From Ixodes scapularis (taxonomy: Eukaryota > Arthropoda > Arachnida > Ixodida > Ixodidae): DNA of 64,000 nucleotides. The notes beneath the pieces were generated by a model. The model did not search any database, had not been told where the DNA came from, and worked only from the letters and a program-made list of their open reading frames with translations. Below are positions 21,601-30,540 of this stretch, piece by piece. Location: contig NW_024609857.1 of the NCBI RefSeq assembly GCF_016920785.2, forward strand, positions 9,815,618 to 9,879,617, read 5' to 3'. How positions within the stretch are numbered: the stretch's first letter is position 1; each line of letters starts with the position of its first letter. Both the position numbers and the translations under genes were made by a program.

Positions 21601-24187
21601 GACATGGTCCTGATCAAAAAAGCTTCGTATACGAAAAACAATATTGTGTACCGCTGCCACAATAAACAGTTTTCAAGTCAATCACCCTCCAAACGTCTGC
21701 GAGTGAAAAGGTGCTCGACTTTATCAGTCCGCGCGTCCCCGGACAAGGAGCGGATCGCAAAAATCGGTGACGTCAGAAGGGTCACATGGTACAGGGTCCG
21801 CGGACAAAAATCGCCATTCGGTCTGTCGTGTGAATCGGCTCTTATGGAGCGAGACAGAACACCGTGATGAGCTTCGCGTGAAGCGTCACTAGCTTTACTA
21901 ACCCAAGGCATGACAGAGACACAGACATGGTCCTGATCAAAAAAGCTTCGTATACGAAAAACAATATTGTGTACCGCTGCCACAATAAACAGTTTTCAAG
22001 TCAATCACCCTCCAAACGTCTGCGAGTGAAAAGGTGCTCGATTTTATCAGTCCGCGCGTCCCCGGACAAGGAGCGGATCGCAAAAATCGGTGACGTCGGA
22101 AGGGTCACATGGTACAGGGTCCGCGGACAAAAATCGCCATTCAGTCCGTCGTGTGAATCGGCTCTTACGGAGCGAGACAGAACACCGTGATGAGCTTCGC
22201 GTGAAGCGTCACTAGCTTTACTAACCCAAGGCATGACAGAGACACAGACATGGTCCTGATCAAAAAAGCTTCGTATACGAAAAACAATATTGTGTACCGC
22301 TGCCACAATAAACAGTTTTCAAGTCAATCACCCTCCAAACGTCTGCGAGTGAAAAGGTGCTCGACTTTATCAGTCCGCGCGTCCCCGGACAAGGAGCGGA
22401 TCGCAAAAATCGGTGACGTCAGAAGGGTCACATGGTACAGGGTCCGCGGACAAAAATCGCCATTCGGTCTGTCGTGTGAATCGGCTCTTACGGAGCGAGA
22501 CAGAACACCGTGATGAGCTTCGCGTGAAGCGTCACTAGCTTTACTAACCCAAGGCATGACAGAGACACAGACATGGTCCTGATCAAAAAAGCTTCGTATA
22601 CGAAAAACAATATTGTGTACCGGTGCCACAATAAACAGTTTTCAAGTCAATCACCCTCCAAACGTCTGCGAGTGAAAAGGTGCTCGACTTTATCAGTCCG
22701 CGCGTCCCCGGACAAGGAGCGGATCGCAAAAATCGGTGACGTCAGAAGGGTCACATGGTACAGGGTCCGCGGACAAAAATCGCCATTCAGTCCGTCGTGT
22801 GAATCGGCTCTTACGGAGCGAGACAGAACACCGTGATGAGCTTCGCGAGAAGCGTCACTAGCTTTACTAACCCAAGGCAAGACAGAGACACAGACATGGT
22901 CCTGATCAAAAAAGCTTCGTATACGAAAAACAATATTGTGTACCGCTGCCACAATAAACAGTTTTCAAGTCAATCACCCTCCAAACGTCTGCGAGTGAAA
23001 AGGTGCTCGACTTTATCAGTCCGCGCGTCCCCGGACAAGGAGCGGATCGCAAAAATCGGTGACGTCAGAAGGGTCACATGGTACAGGGTCCGCGGACAAA
23101 AATCGCCATTCCGTCCGTCGTGTGAATCGGCTCTTACGGAGCGAGAGAGAACACCGTGATGAGCTTCGCGTGAAGCGTCACTAGCTTTACTAACCCAAGG
23201 CATGACAGAGACACAGACATGGTCCTGATCAAAAAAGCTTCGTACACGAAAAACAATATTGTGTACCGCTGCCACAATAAACAGTTTTCAAGTCAATCAC
23301 CCTCCAAACGTCTGCGAGTGAAAAGGTGCTCGACTTTATCAGTCCGCGCGTCCCCGGACAAGGAGCGGATCGCAAAAATCGGTGACGTCAGAAGGGTCAC
23401 ATGGTACAGGGTCCGCGGACAAAAATCGCCATTCGGTCTGTCGTGTGAATCGGCTCTTACGGAGCGAGACAGAACACCGTGATGAGCTTCGCGTGAAGCG
23501 TCACTAGCTTTACTAACCCAAGGCATGACAGAGACACAGACATGGTCCTGATCAAAAAAGCTTCGTATACGAAAAACAATATTGTGTACCGCTGCCACAA
23601 TAAACAGTTTTCAAGTCAATCACCCTCCAAACGTCTGCGAGTGAAAAGGTGCTCGACTTTATCAGTCCGCGCGTCCCCGGACAAGGAGCGGATCGCAAAA
23701 ATCGGTGACGTCAGAAGGGTCACATGGTACAGGGTCCGCGGACAAAAATCGCCATTCGGTCTGTCGTGTGAATCGGCTCTTACGGAGCGAGACAGAACAC
23801 CGTGATGAGCTTCGCGTGAAGCGTCACTAGCTTTACTAACCCAAAGCATGACAGAGACACAGACATGGTCCTGATCAAAAAAGCTTCGTATACGAAAAAC
23901 TATATTGTGTACCGCTGCCACAATAAACAGTTTTCAAGTCAATCACCCTCCAAACGTCTGCGAGTGAAAAGGTGCTCGACTTTATCAGTCCGCGCGTCCC
24001 CGGGCAAGGAGCGGATCGCAAAAATCGGTGACGTCAGAAGGGTCACATGGTACAGGGTCCGCGGACAAAAATCGCCATTCGGTCTGTCGTGTGAATCGGC
24101 TCTTACGGAGCGAGACAGAACACCGTGATGAGCTTCGCGTGAAGCGTCACTAGCTTTACTAACCCAAGGCATGACAGAGACACAGAC
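18695..24187 (+). repeat. Higher-order block B of the satellite (17 monomers)
   Basis: The same variants appear in the same order as in block A. The offset is 6785 bp at first, 7108 after one added monomer near 21281, 6139 after loss of three monomers, and 5493 after loss of two more. The arithmetic (21 + 1 - 5 = 17) closes. This is direct evidence of a large block duplication followed by whole-monomer gains and losses, or of an assembly difference between near-identical reads. Confidence 0.8.
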
Positions 24188-25129
24188 ATGGTCCTGATCA
24201 AAAAAGCTTCGTATACGAAAAACAATGTTGTGTACCGCTGCCACAATAAACAGTTTTCAAGTCAATCACCCTCCAAACGTCTGCGAGTGAAAAGGTGCTC
24301 GACTTTATCAGTCCGCGCGTCCCCGGACAAGGAGCGGATCGCAAAAATCGGTGACGTCAGAAGGGTCACATGGTACAGGGTCCGCGGACAAAAATCGCCA
24401 TTCGGTCTGTCGTGTGAATCGGCTCTTACGGAGCGAGACAGAACACCGTGATGAGCTTCGCGTGAAGCGTCACTAGCTTTACTAACCCAAGGCATGACAG
24501 AGACACAGACATGGTCCTGATCAAAAAAGCTTCGTATACGAAAAACAATATTGTGTACCGCTGCCACAATAAACAGTTTTCAAGTCAATCACCCTCCAAA
24601 CGTCTGCGAGTGAAAAGGTGCTCGACTTTATCAGTCCGCGCGTCCCCGGACAAGGAGCGGATCGCAAAAATCGGTGACGTCAGAAGGGTCACATGGTACA
24701 GGGTCCGCGGACAAAAATCGCCATTCAGTCCGTCGTGTGAATCGGCTCTTACGGAGCGAGACAGAACACCGTGATGAGCTTCGCGTGAAGCGTCACTAGC
24801 TTTACTAACCCAAGGCATGACAGAGACACAGACATGGTACTGATCAAAAAAGCTTCGTATACGAAAAACAATATTGTGTACCGCTGCCACAATAAACAGT
24901 TTTCAAGTCAATCACCCTCCAAACGTCTGCGAGTGAAAAGGTGCTCGACTTTATCAGTCCGCGCGTCCCCGGACAAGGAGCGGATCGCAAAAATCGGTGA
25001 CGTCAGAAGGGTCACATGGTACAGGGTCCGCGGACAAAAATCGCCATTCGGTCTGTCGTGTGAATCGGCTCTTACGGAGCGAGACAGAACACCGTGATGA
25101 GCTTCGCGTGAAGCGTCACTAGCTTTACT

Positions 25130-25368
25130 AACCCAAGGCATGACAGAGACACAGACATGGTCCTGATCAAAAAAGCTTCGTATACGAAAAACAATATTGT
25201 GTACCGCTGCCACAATAAACAGTTTTCAAGTCAATCACCCTCCAAACGTCTGCGAGTGAAAAGGTGCTCGACCTTACCTGTCCGCGCGTCCGCGGACGAG
25301 GAGCGGATGGCAGGAATCGGTGACGTGAGGAGAGTCACGTGATGCAGGGTCCGCGGACGAAAATCTCG
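25130..25368 (+). repeat. Diverged 3' edge monomer of the satellite
   Basis: The first half matches the core. After GGTGCTCGAC it diverges (TGACGTCA becomes TGACGTGA), and the monomer stops after GTCCGCGGACGAAAATC. A displaced piece resembling the rest of the monomer (ATTCGGTC...TGTGAATC) reappears at 25492-25515, so about 110 bp of foreign sequence splits this edge monomer. Confidence 0.7.
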
Positions 25369-25570
25369 AAAACATTGTTAGGGTGCAGGCGAGCTGGTGA
25401 ATATCAACCATGCTGGATTATCCTGAGACTGGGGTAAAGAAGGAACATCAAAACGTTGGAGGGACCAAAAATAGAGAGGATGCCGTCTCGATTCGGTCCA
25501 TCATGTGAATCATCTCTAATGAACAATACGAATTTTTGTTTTCAGCATATCGGCAAAGAAATACGCCATT
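25369..25570. other. Junction between satellite and hAT-like block
   Basis: Unassigned DNA containing the displaced monomer fragment at about 25492-25515. No gene is visible. Confidence 0.5.
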
Positions 25571-25712
25571 TTGAAGTTTCTGAAGTAATCAAAAAAGTAA
25601 CGGTGACTTTTTCAAGTTACTGTCAATTACTTTTCATCTCAAGTAATCAAGTAATCTAATGAATATTTTTAGCTGAGACTAATAGTAATTGTAATCGATT
25701 ACTCTCTTGTTG
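25570..25712. repeat. GTAATC/GATTAC subterminal-type repeat block
   Basis: AAGTAATC, AAGTTACT, AATTACTTTT and TGTAATCGATTACTC recur on both strands. The same style of repeat lies at both ends of the hAT element at 55183-56383, so this is probably one end of a related hAT element. The Gypsy retrotransposon begins 4 bp downstream, and GTATACAAGAC just after that retrotransposon resembles the hAT terminus TACAAGTCTG; insertion into the hAT end is an inference. Confidence 0.5.
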
Positions 25713-25716
25713 ATAT
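25713..25716. repeat. Gypsy target-site duplication, left (ATAT)
   Basis: ATAT is repeated at 29641-29644 directly after the 3' LTR. Confidence 0.75.
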
Positions 25717-25847
25717 TGTTGTGGCGGTGCTGCGAATGAGAAGACGACGAAAAGGAGGACAGGAGGAAGGCGCGAGAAAAAGGACTGATGGCGATGAACG
25801 TTGAACGCCGAACGCTGGGATTATAAACCGTCTTGATTTTCCTAACA
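25717..25847 (+). repeat. 5' LTR (131 bp)
   Basis: Starts TGTTGTGGCGG and ends CCTAACA. Compared by eye with the 3' LTR, it has four substitutions and one single-base deletion. The LTR is unusually short, but its TG/CA ends and the duplication are clear. Confidence 0.92.
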
Positions 25848-25849
25848 AT

Positions 25850-25867
25850 TGGTGTCAGGAGTGGGAT
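25850..25867 (+). promoter_or_regulatory. Primer-binding site, tRNA-Leu type
   Basis: TGGTGTCAGGAGTGGGAT starts 2 bp after the LTR. Its complement ends in CACTCCTGACACCA, which matches the 3' end of animal leucine tRNAs from memory (CCA tail included). The match was not checked against this organism's tRNAs. Confidence 0.8.
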
Positions 25868-25868
25868 T

Positions 25869-26933
25869 ATGGAAGATCCCAACACCTCTCAGCCTGACCT
25901 GGTCATGAGAGCGATTGGCGCGCTACAAGCGTCGTTGGCCAGCTTGCGAGAGGAGCAGAATCGTCACCGAGACGAAGACCGGGGAGCTTTAGCAGAGCTA
26001 CGTCGGGAGGTTTCCGCGCAACTCCAGCATCATCCTGGGACCGGGTCATCACGCCAATCCACGGGACCTCGAGGAGCGCTGCACCCACCATCGCGGTCCG
26101 GCGAGACTACTGAAGGTACGAGCGAAGGCGGCACTGCTAGCGCGGCAGATCTCTCCTTGCAAGCCCCAGCAGAAACCGAAAATGATAACAGACAGCAGAT
26201 ACTACCTTCGGGAGATGCTAACGAACAGCTGGCTTTGGCTTCGCAGAAGATGATTGTCAAGCTCGACACCTATGATGGACGCAGCCCCTGGAATGCCTTT
26301 CAAGCGCATTTTGATCTCGTCGCGGTTTTAAACGATTAGACTACCGCATCGCGAGGAGCGTTCCTGGCACCTACACTCCGAGGACCAGCTTTGGAGCTGC
26401 TTCAGAACCTTTCTCCTGGCAACCAGCGGGACTACAAGGTGCTTGAGGAAGCACTCGAAGGGCGCTTCGGTGAGGAGCACCTCGGGTGGCTCTACCACGC
26501 CACTCTCCGAACGCGGATACAAGGACGAAACGAATCGCTGTCTAAACTGGCCATTGACATCGAGAGGCTTACGCGGCTCTCGTATCAAGACTGCACAACT
26601 GCGACACTGGACTCTGTGGCTGTGGGACACTTTTTAGACGCAATCAGAGACACTGAAGTACAACAGTTTGTCCGCCTGTCGTCACCTGCCTGCATGCGTG
26701 ACGCTGTTGCACGAGCTATGGAGGTGGAGGCAACGACGAGGGCAGTAAGAGCCACCCGGCGGGTCACAGTGCCAAGTGGTTATCAGCCAGGCACGTCGTC
26801 TGTTTTACATCCAGTGCCGCTTCTCAACACGGATCGGCAAACTTCTCACGAGGCAACAGGGATGCCACCACATCAGAGGCCATCTCCAACATGCTGGCAC
26901 TGCGGCCAAAAAGGCCGCATCCAGAGATATTGC
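25869..26933 (+). pseudogene. gag: Gag region, with premature stop and damaged zinc knuckle
   Basis: The start is chosen at the ATG at 25869, two bases after the primer site; the frame opens with M-E-D-P-N-T-S-Q. A Glu/Arg-rich coiled-coil-like stretch follows (residues about 15-55). An in-frame TAG at 26337-26339 interrupts it, and the same frame resumes directly. Near the end is a nucleocapsid-type zinc knuckle (C-W-H-C...C, 26892-26933) in which the expected histidine codon (26916-26918) encodes arginine, so zinc binding would be impaired. Gag packages the RNA in the cytoplasm; here it would be truncated. Confidence 0.85.
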
Positions 26934-28375
26934 AGCTGGCGTAGTAAAGGAGAAAAAGGCTATCTACTCCCTATAATTGATGACACATTCGGCGCGATTG
27001 CGGGGTCTTCCTGGTTTTCCACATTAGACCTCAGGAGCGAATACTGGCAAGTTGAAATGGACCCAAGAGACCGCGAGAAGACGGCATTTTCTACTGGAGA
27101 TGGTCTGTGGCAATTCAAAGTAATGCCATTTGGCCTTTGTAATGCCCCTGCAACGTTTGAGCGTCTCATGGACCAGTTCCTAAAGGACCTGCCGCTCGAC
27201 GTTTGCTTGGTCTATCTGGACGATATACTTGTGCACGGCAAAACTTTCCAGGGAGCACTTTGTAATTTGTCATTCGTATTTGACCGTCTGAGAAAGGCAA
27301 ACTTGAAGCTAAATGCCAAGAAATGCGTTCTATTTCGAAAGAGAGTGCATTATCTCGGTCACATCGTTTCTGAAAAAGGAATGGAGACGGACCCTGAGAA
27401 GACAGAGTGCGTCAGAAACTGGCCTCAACCTCAAAATCAGCGCGACGTTAAAAGCTTCCTTGGACAGTGCACCTACTATCGGCGATTTGTAAAAGGTTTC
27501 GCCACAATTGCCAAACCGCTGTACGCTTTATCAGAACAGAATACGGCGTTCGAATGAAGTGTACACGCACAAGATTCTTTCCTCACACTCAAGAATTCCC
27601 TTAGCGCCCCTCCAGTTCTTTGATTTCCTCGACCAGACTGCGAGTTCGTCCTCGATACCGACGCGAGTAACGTCGGTTTGGGTGCTGTGTTGTCCCAGAT
27701 TTAGGATAGCTCCGAAAAAGTAATTGCGTACTATAGCAATGTTCTTAACAGGGCAGAACAGAACTACTGCGTTACGAGAAGGGAGCTCTTGGCAGTTGTA
27801 AAAGCCGTGACCCATTTCCATCATTACTTGTACGGCACAAAGTTCCTCAGGACTGATCATGCATCCCTCACTTGGCTTTTAAACTTCAAGAACCCGGAAG
27901 GCCAAGTAGCTAGGTGGTTAGAGCGGCTGGCACAATACGAGTTCAGGATTGAGCATAGACCCGGCAAGGGACATGCAAACGCCGACGCACTTTCGCGGCG
28001 ACCTTGCTTGTCTGGCAACTGTCGCCCATGCCTGAAAAGCGAGCAGCGCCTTCCATTGGACTGCCAACCGTTGTCGTCCTCCCAAACGACTACGTGCCCT
28101 GCGGTGGTAGAACACCGGCAAGATGACCAAGACCCGACAAACTGGACTGCAGATGTTCTCCGTGTGCTTCAAGAAAACGACAGCAATTTGCAACCTATTT
28201 TGCAGTGGAAGCGGGTGGGAGAAGTACCCAGCTGGAACGTGGTTGCACTATACAACAGCGTCGTGAAAGCATACTGGGCACAATGGGATTCCCTCATTCT
28301 ACAGGATGGATTGCTGTATCGTTGCTGGGAGAGCAAAGACGAAAGAAACAGCACGCTTCAGCTCATTTACCTCAA
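26934..28375 (+). pseudogene. pol: Pol region: partial reverse transcriptase and RNase H
   Basis: Straight after the zinc knuckle the frame enters reverse transcriptase at L-P-I-I-D-D-T-F, well inside the fingers/palm. The aspartic protease and the N-terminal part of reverse transcriptase are absent, in frame. Downstream are F-S-T-L-D-L, M-P-F-G-L-C-N-A-P and the catalytic Y-L-D-D (27213-27224). The RNase H part has D-T-D-A-S-N (27654 on) and T-D-H-A-S-L. In-frame stops lie at 27555, 27621 and 27702. The H-R-P-G-K-G-H-A-N-A-D-A-L-S-R tail motif closes the domain. A frameshift near 28375 moves the rest to another frame. Confidence 0.9.
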
Positions 28376-29629
28376 ATCCGTGTCGACGCCGTCTTGCGTG
28401 AACTTCATGACAGCCCTGCTGGCGGACATCTTGGGATATACAAGATCCTACAACGAGTTAGAGAAAGGTTCTATTGGGTTCGATCAACTTGAGATGTGCG
28501 CGAATGGTGTAAAAAGTGCGACCACCGTGCGTCGCGTAAAGAACCACCATCACGAAGCCGAGGGAGGATGGTAACCTACAACGTCGGTGTCTTGTTTGAA
28601 AGAGTGGTTATTGATGTTGTAGGTCCACTACCGAAAACGACACAAGGAAATCGGTACGTCATGGTCATTGCTGACTACTTTACCGAATGGCCAGAAGCAT
28701 TTCCAGTACGAACGTACGACGCAGACACTGTAGCCAGGATCTTGACGGAAGACATTGTTCCAAGATACGGGGTACCACTGGAAATTCATTCTGATCAGGG
28801 TCGAACTTTTGAGTCGCAAGTGTTCAAGAGCATGTGTGAGACACTCGGAGTTAGGAAGACGAGAACCACGCCCTTGCATCCTCAGTCGAATGGCATAGTA
28901 GAAAGGCTCAACCGCTCACTCAAGCAACACCTTTCGCTCTTCGTTGACGAGCACCAGGACAACTGGGACACTCTAATTCCATTCTTCACACTTTCCTACC
29001 GGTCAGCCGTTCATACTGCGACAAGCTACACGCCAGCGATGTTGTTAATGGGCCGGGAGCTAAGGCTGCCTGCGGACATCACTTTTGGCACGCCAGTGCT
29101 TTCATCGCGTGAGACAACACGCAGAGTTCTTTACTCTGACTACTCCCGCCACCTGCGAACGAAACTGAGCTGTGTGCTCGATTTTGCACGAAGACATTTG
29201 CACCTGAGCAGTGAAAGTGCAAGAACCCTCTACAACCGAAGCTGCTCGGGTCGCATACTCCAGCCCGGAGAAAAAGTGTGGCTGCACCAGCCACGCCGCA
29301 CCAAAGGTCGCTGCCCGAAACTTCAGCCCAATTGGGAAGGCCCCTACGAAGTTGTCACGCGACTAAACGACGTCGTGTACCGGGTTCGGCACCTGCTAAG
29401 CCGGAAAGTTCACATAGTTCATTTTGATCGGCTGGTTCCCTATCAACCTGACGGAATATTTTTTTTTGCACCACCTCGGGAAGAGGTTCATGTGTTGTCG
29501 GGGGGCAGTGTTGTGGCGGTACTGCGAATGAGAAGACGACGAAAAGGAGGACAGGAGGAAGGCGCGAGAAAAAGGACGGATGGCGATGGAACGTTGAACG
29601 CCGAACGCTGGGATTTTAAACCATCTTGA
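28376..29629 (+). pseudogene. pol: Pol region: integrase
   Basis: After the frameshift the frame shows a zinc-binding H-x-x-x-x-x-G-H-L-G ... C-K-K-C-D motif interrupted by a TGA at 28490-28492. The catalytic core follows: first Asp in V-I-D-V-V-G-P-L, second in H-S-D-Q-G-R-T-F, and Glu in N-G-I-V-E-R-L-N. All three acids are intact. The C-terminus has a chromatin/DNA-binding-type tail (W-E-G-P-Y-E-V) and runs past the polypurine tract into the 3' LTR before its stop. Most of the integrase (28496 on) is a single open frame. Confidence 0.9.
29499..29508 (+). promoter_or_regulatory. Polypurine tract
   Basis: CGGGGGGCAG lies immediately before the 3' LTR. This is where plus-strand DNA synthesis is primed in LTR elements. 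Confidence 0.7.
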
Positions 29630-29640
29630 TTTTCCTAACA
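29509..29640 (+). repeat. 3' LTR (132 bp)
   Basis: Starts TGTTGTGGCGG and ends CCTAACA, followed by the ATAT duplication. It is one base longer than the 5' LTR. Confidence 0.92.
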
Positions 29641-29644
29641 ATAT
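29641..29644. repeat. Gypsy target-site duplication, right (ATAT)
   Basis: Matches 25713-25716. Confidence 0.75.
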
Positions 29645-29702
29645 GTATACAAGACTTCACTGGTCATACAAAAGTGTCTGCAGGCGTGTCGAAGTATACA
29701 TA

Positions 29703-30150
29703 CAGGGTGTCTCAAATAGCGGCCAGGCCGTTTAAATTGACCGCAAAAATCGGTTCCTTAACCTTTCGCGCTACGATTTTCATTTTGTGCAGTGTTGCCC
29801 ACAGGTAGTGCATTTTTTTCTATAAAATTTGCAAAAAGCTAACTTAACCGAGAAAAAAGTAAAAAAAAAAGAAAGAAAAATGCTTAACTTCTATGGGAAC
29901 GCAGCGAAGCCACCGGTTCTCAAACAATAGGGCGTCCAAATGTTTGAAGACCGGTGGCCTCGCTGCGCTTTCATAAGAGTTAAGCCTTTTTCTTTTTTTA
30001 CTTTTTCCTCAAGTAAGTTCGCTCTTTGCAGCCTTTATAGAAAAAATGCGACAGCTGTGGGAAACGCTGCACGAAATGGTAGCGCAGTAGGTTAAGGAAC
30101 CGACTTTCGCGGTCAATTTAAAGAGCCTGGCCGCTATTTTAAACATTCTG
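29703..30150. mobile_element. Long-hairpin MITE (~448 bp) with TA duplication
   Basis: The two halves are complementary almost throughout. The left end CAGGGTGTCTCAAATAGCGG mirrors the right end, whose complement is CAGAATGTTTAAAATAGCGG. Inside, GGTTCCTTAACC, the A-rich run and CCACCGGT are mirrored. TA borders both ends, as in Tc1/mariner-type elements. There is no coding capacity. The transcript would fold into a hairpin of about 200 bp. Confidence 0.85.
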
Positions 30151-30269
30151 TATGTATTGAACAAAGAGGTTTCGAACATGGATGAGGCATGTCCTCTGAT
30201 AATTCTGTCATGGCATCCGCAGCGAACACCGTGTCTTGTGTATGATGTATGAACAGCGTGGCTACGACC

Positions 30270-30539
30270 TTATTGCGCTTCATGGAACTCTAGCTCTATT
30301 CGGCATTCGAACCAGATATACTCAATTGTTCCCCAGACTTCACAGCTGGTGCAGCTCGCGCGAATTTTTCCTTCCACTTTGAGAAAGGAGATCTTCTTCA
30401 TACAGCATTTCTCATCGGCGGGCCCCCACTGAAACAAAATACTGGCTACGTGCCTGGCCGTGACAACACCCTTTCGGTGCTGCTCGATTATGTCCATCGG
30501 GTCAAAGAATCCGCTGCGGTCAGACTTAAAGTGACACAT
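30270..30539 (-). pseudogene. Possible non-LTR retrotransposon C-terminal relic
   Basis: Near its end this 89-residue frame has C-T-S-C-E-V-W-G-T-I-E-Y-I-W-F-E-C. That resembles the C-x-x-C ... E-H-x-x-x-x-C zinc-like tail after the reverse transcriptase of many LINE elements. The histidine is replaced. No reverse transcriptase motif is visible upstream. Tentative. Confidence 0.3.
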
Positions 30540-30540
30540 T

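Larger units (their letters stand above)
10911..25368 (+). repeat. 323-bp satellite array, about 45 monomers
   Basis: A landmark motif (ACATGGTCCTGATC) recurs every 323 bp from about 10952 to 25157, giving 45 monomers: 43 nearly identical ones and a diverged one at each edge. Two monomers are 325 bp because of an extra TA (near 12520 and 19305). Each monomer carries the 12-bp palindrome TTCGTATACGAA, the 10-bp palindrome GTCCGCGGAC, TGACGTCA in most copies, and a small hairpin (GCTTC-GCGT-GAAGC). Frames of 87 and 101 codons stay open on the two strands only because the repeat length leaves them intact within a monomer. There is no sign of selection for coding: a Tyr-Arg codon pair becomes a stop in four monomers. 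Confidence 0.97.
25717..29640 (+). mobile_element. Ty3/Gypsy LTR retrotransposon, defective
   Basis: All structural parts are present: two short LTRs starting TG and ending CA (25717-25847, 29509-29640), an ATAT target duplication (25713-25716 and 29641-29644), a primer-binding site, a polypurine tract, and Gag, reverse transcriptase, RNase H and integrase regions in that order. Integrase after RNase H is the Ty3/Gypsy order. The element is only 3.9 kb because the protease and the first part of reverse transcriptase are missing. The reading frame has four stops and one frameshift. It can no longer move on its own. Confidence 0.93.

Noticed and set aside
11015..25342. Dozens of 87-, 101-, 108- and 141-codon frames on both strands in the satellite
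   Set aside because: They repeat every 323 bp, overlap on opposite strands, and four monomers carry a stop (GTAACG) in one frame without other change. They are a by-product of the repeat, not a gene family.
10911..25368. Regular direct repeats as a CRISPR array
   Set aside because: Monomers are 323 bp with no unique spacers, in a eukaryotic context.
25868..29629. Several separate genes in the retrotransposon
   Set aside because: The open pieces share one Gag-Pol order and are split only by stops, a frameshift and a deletion.
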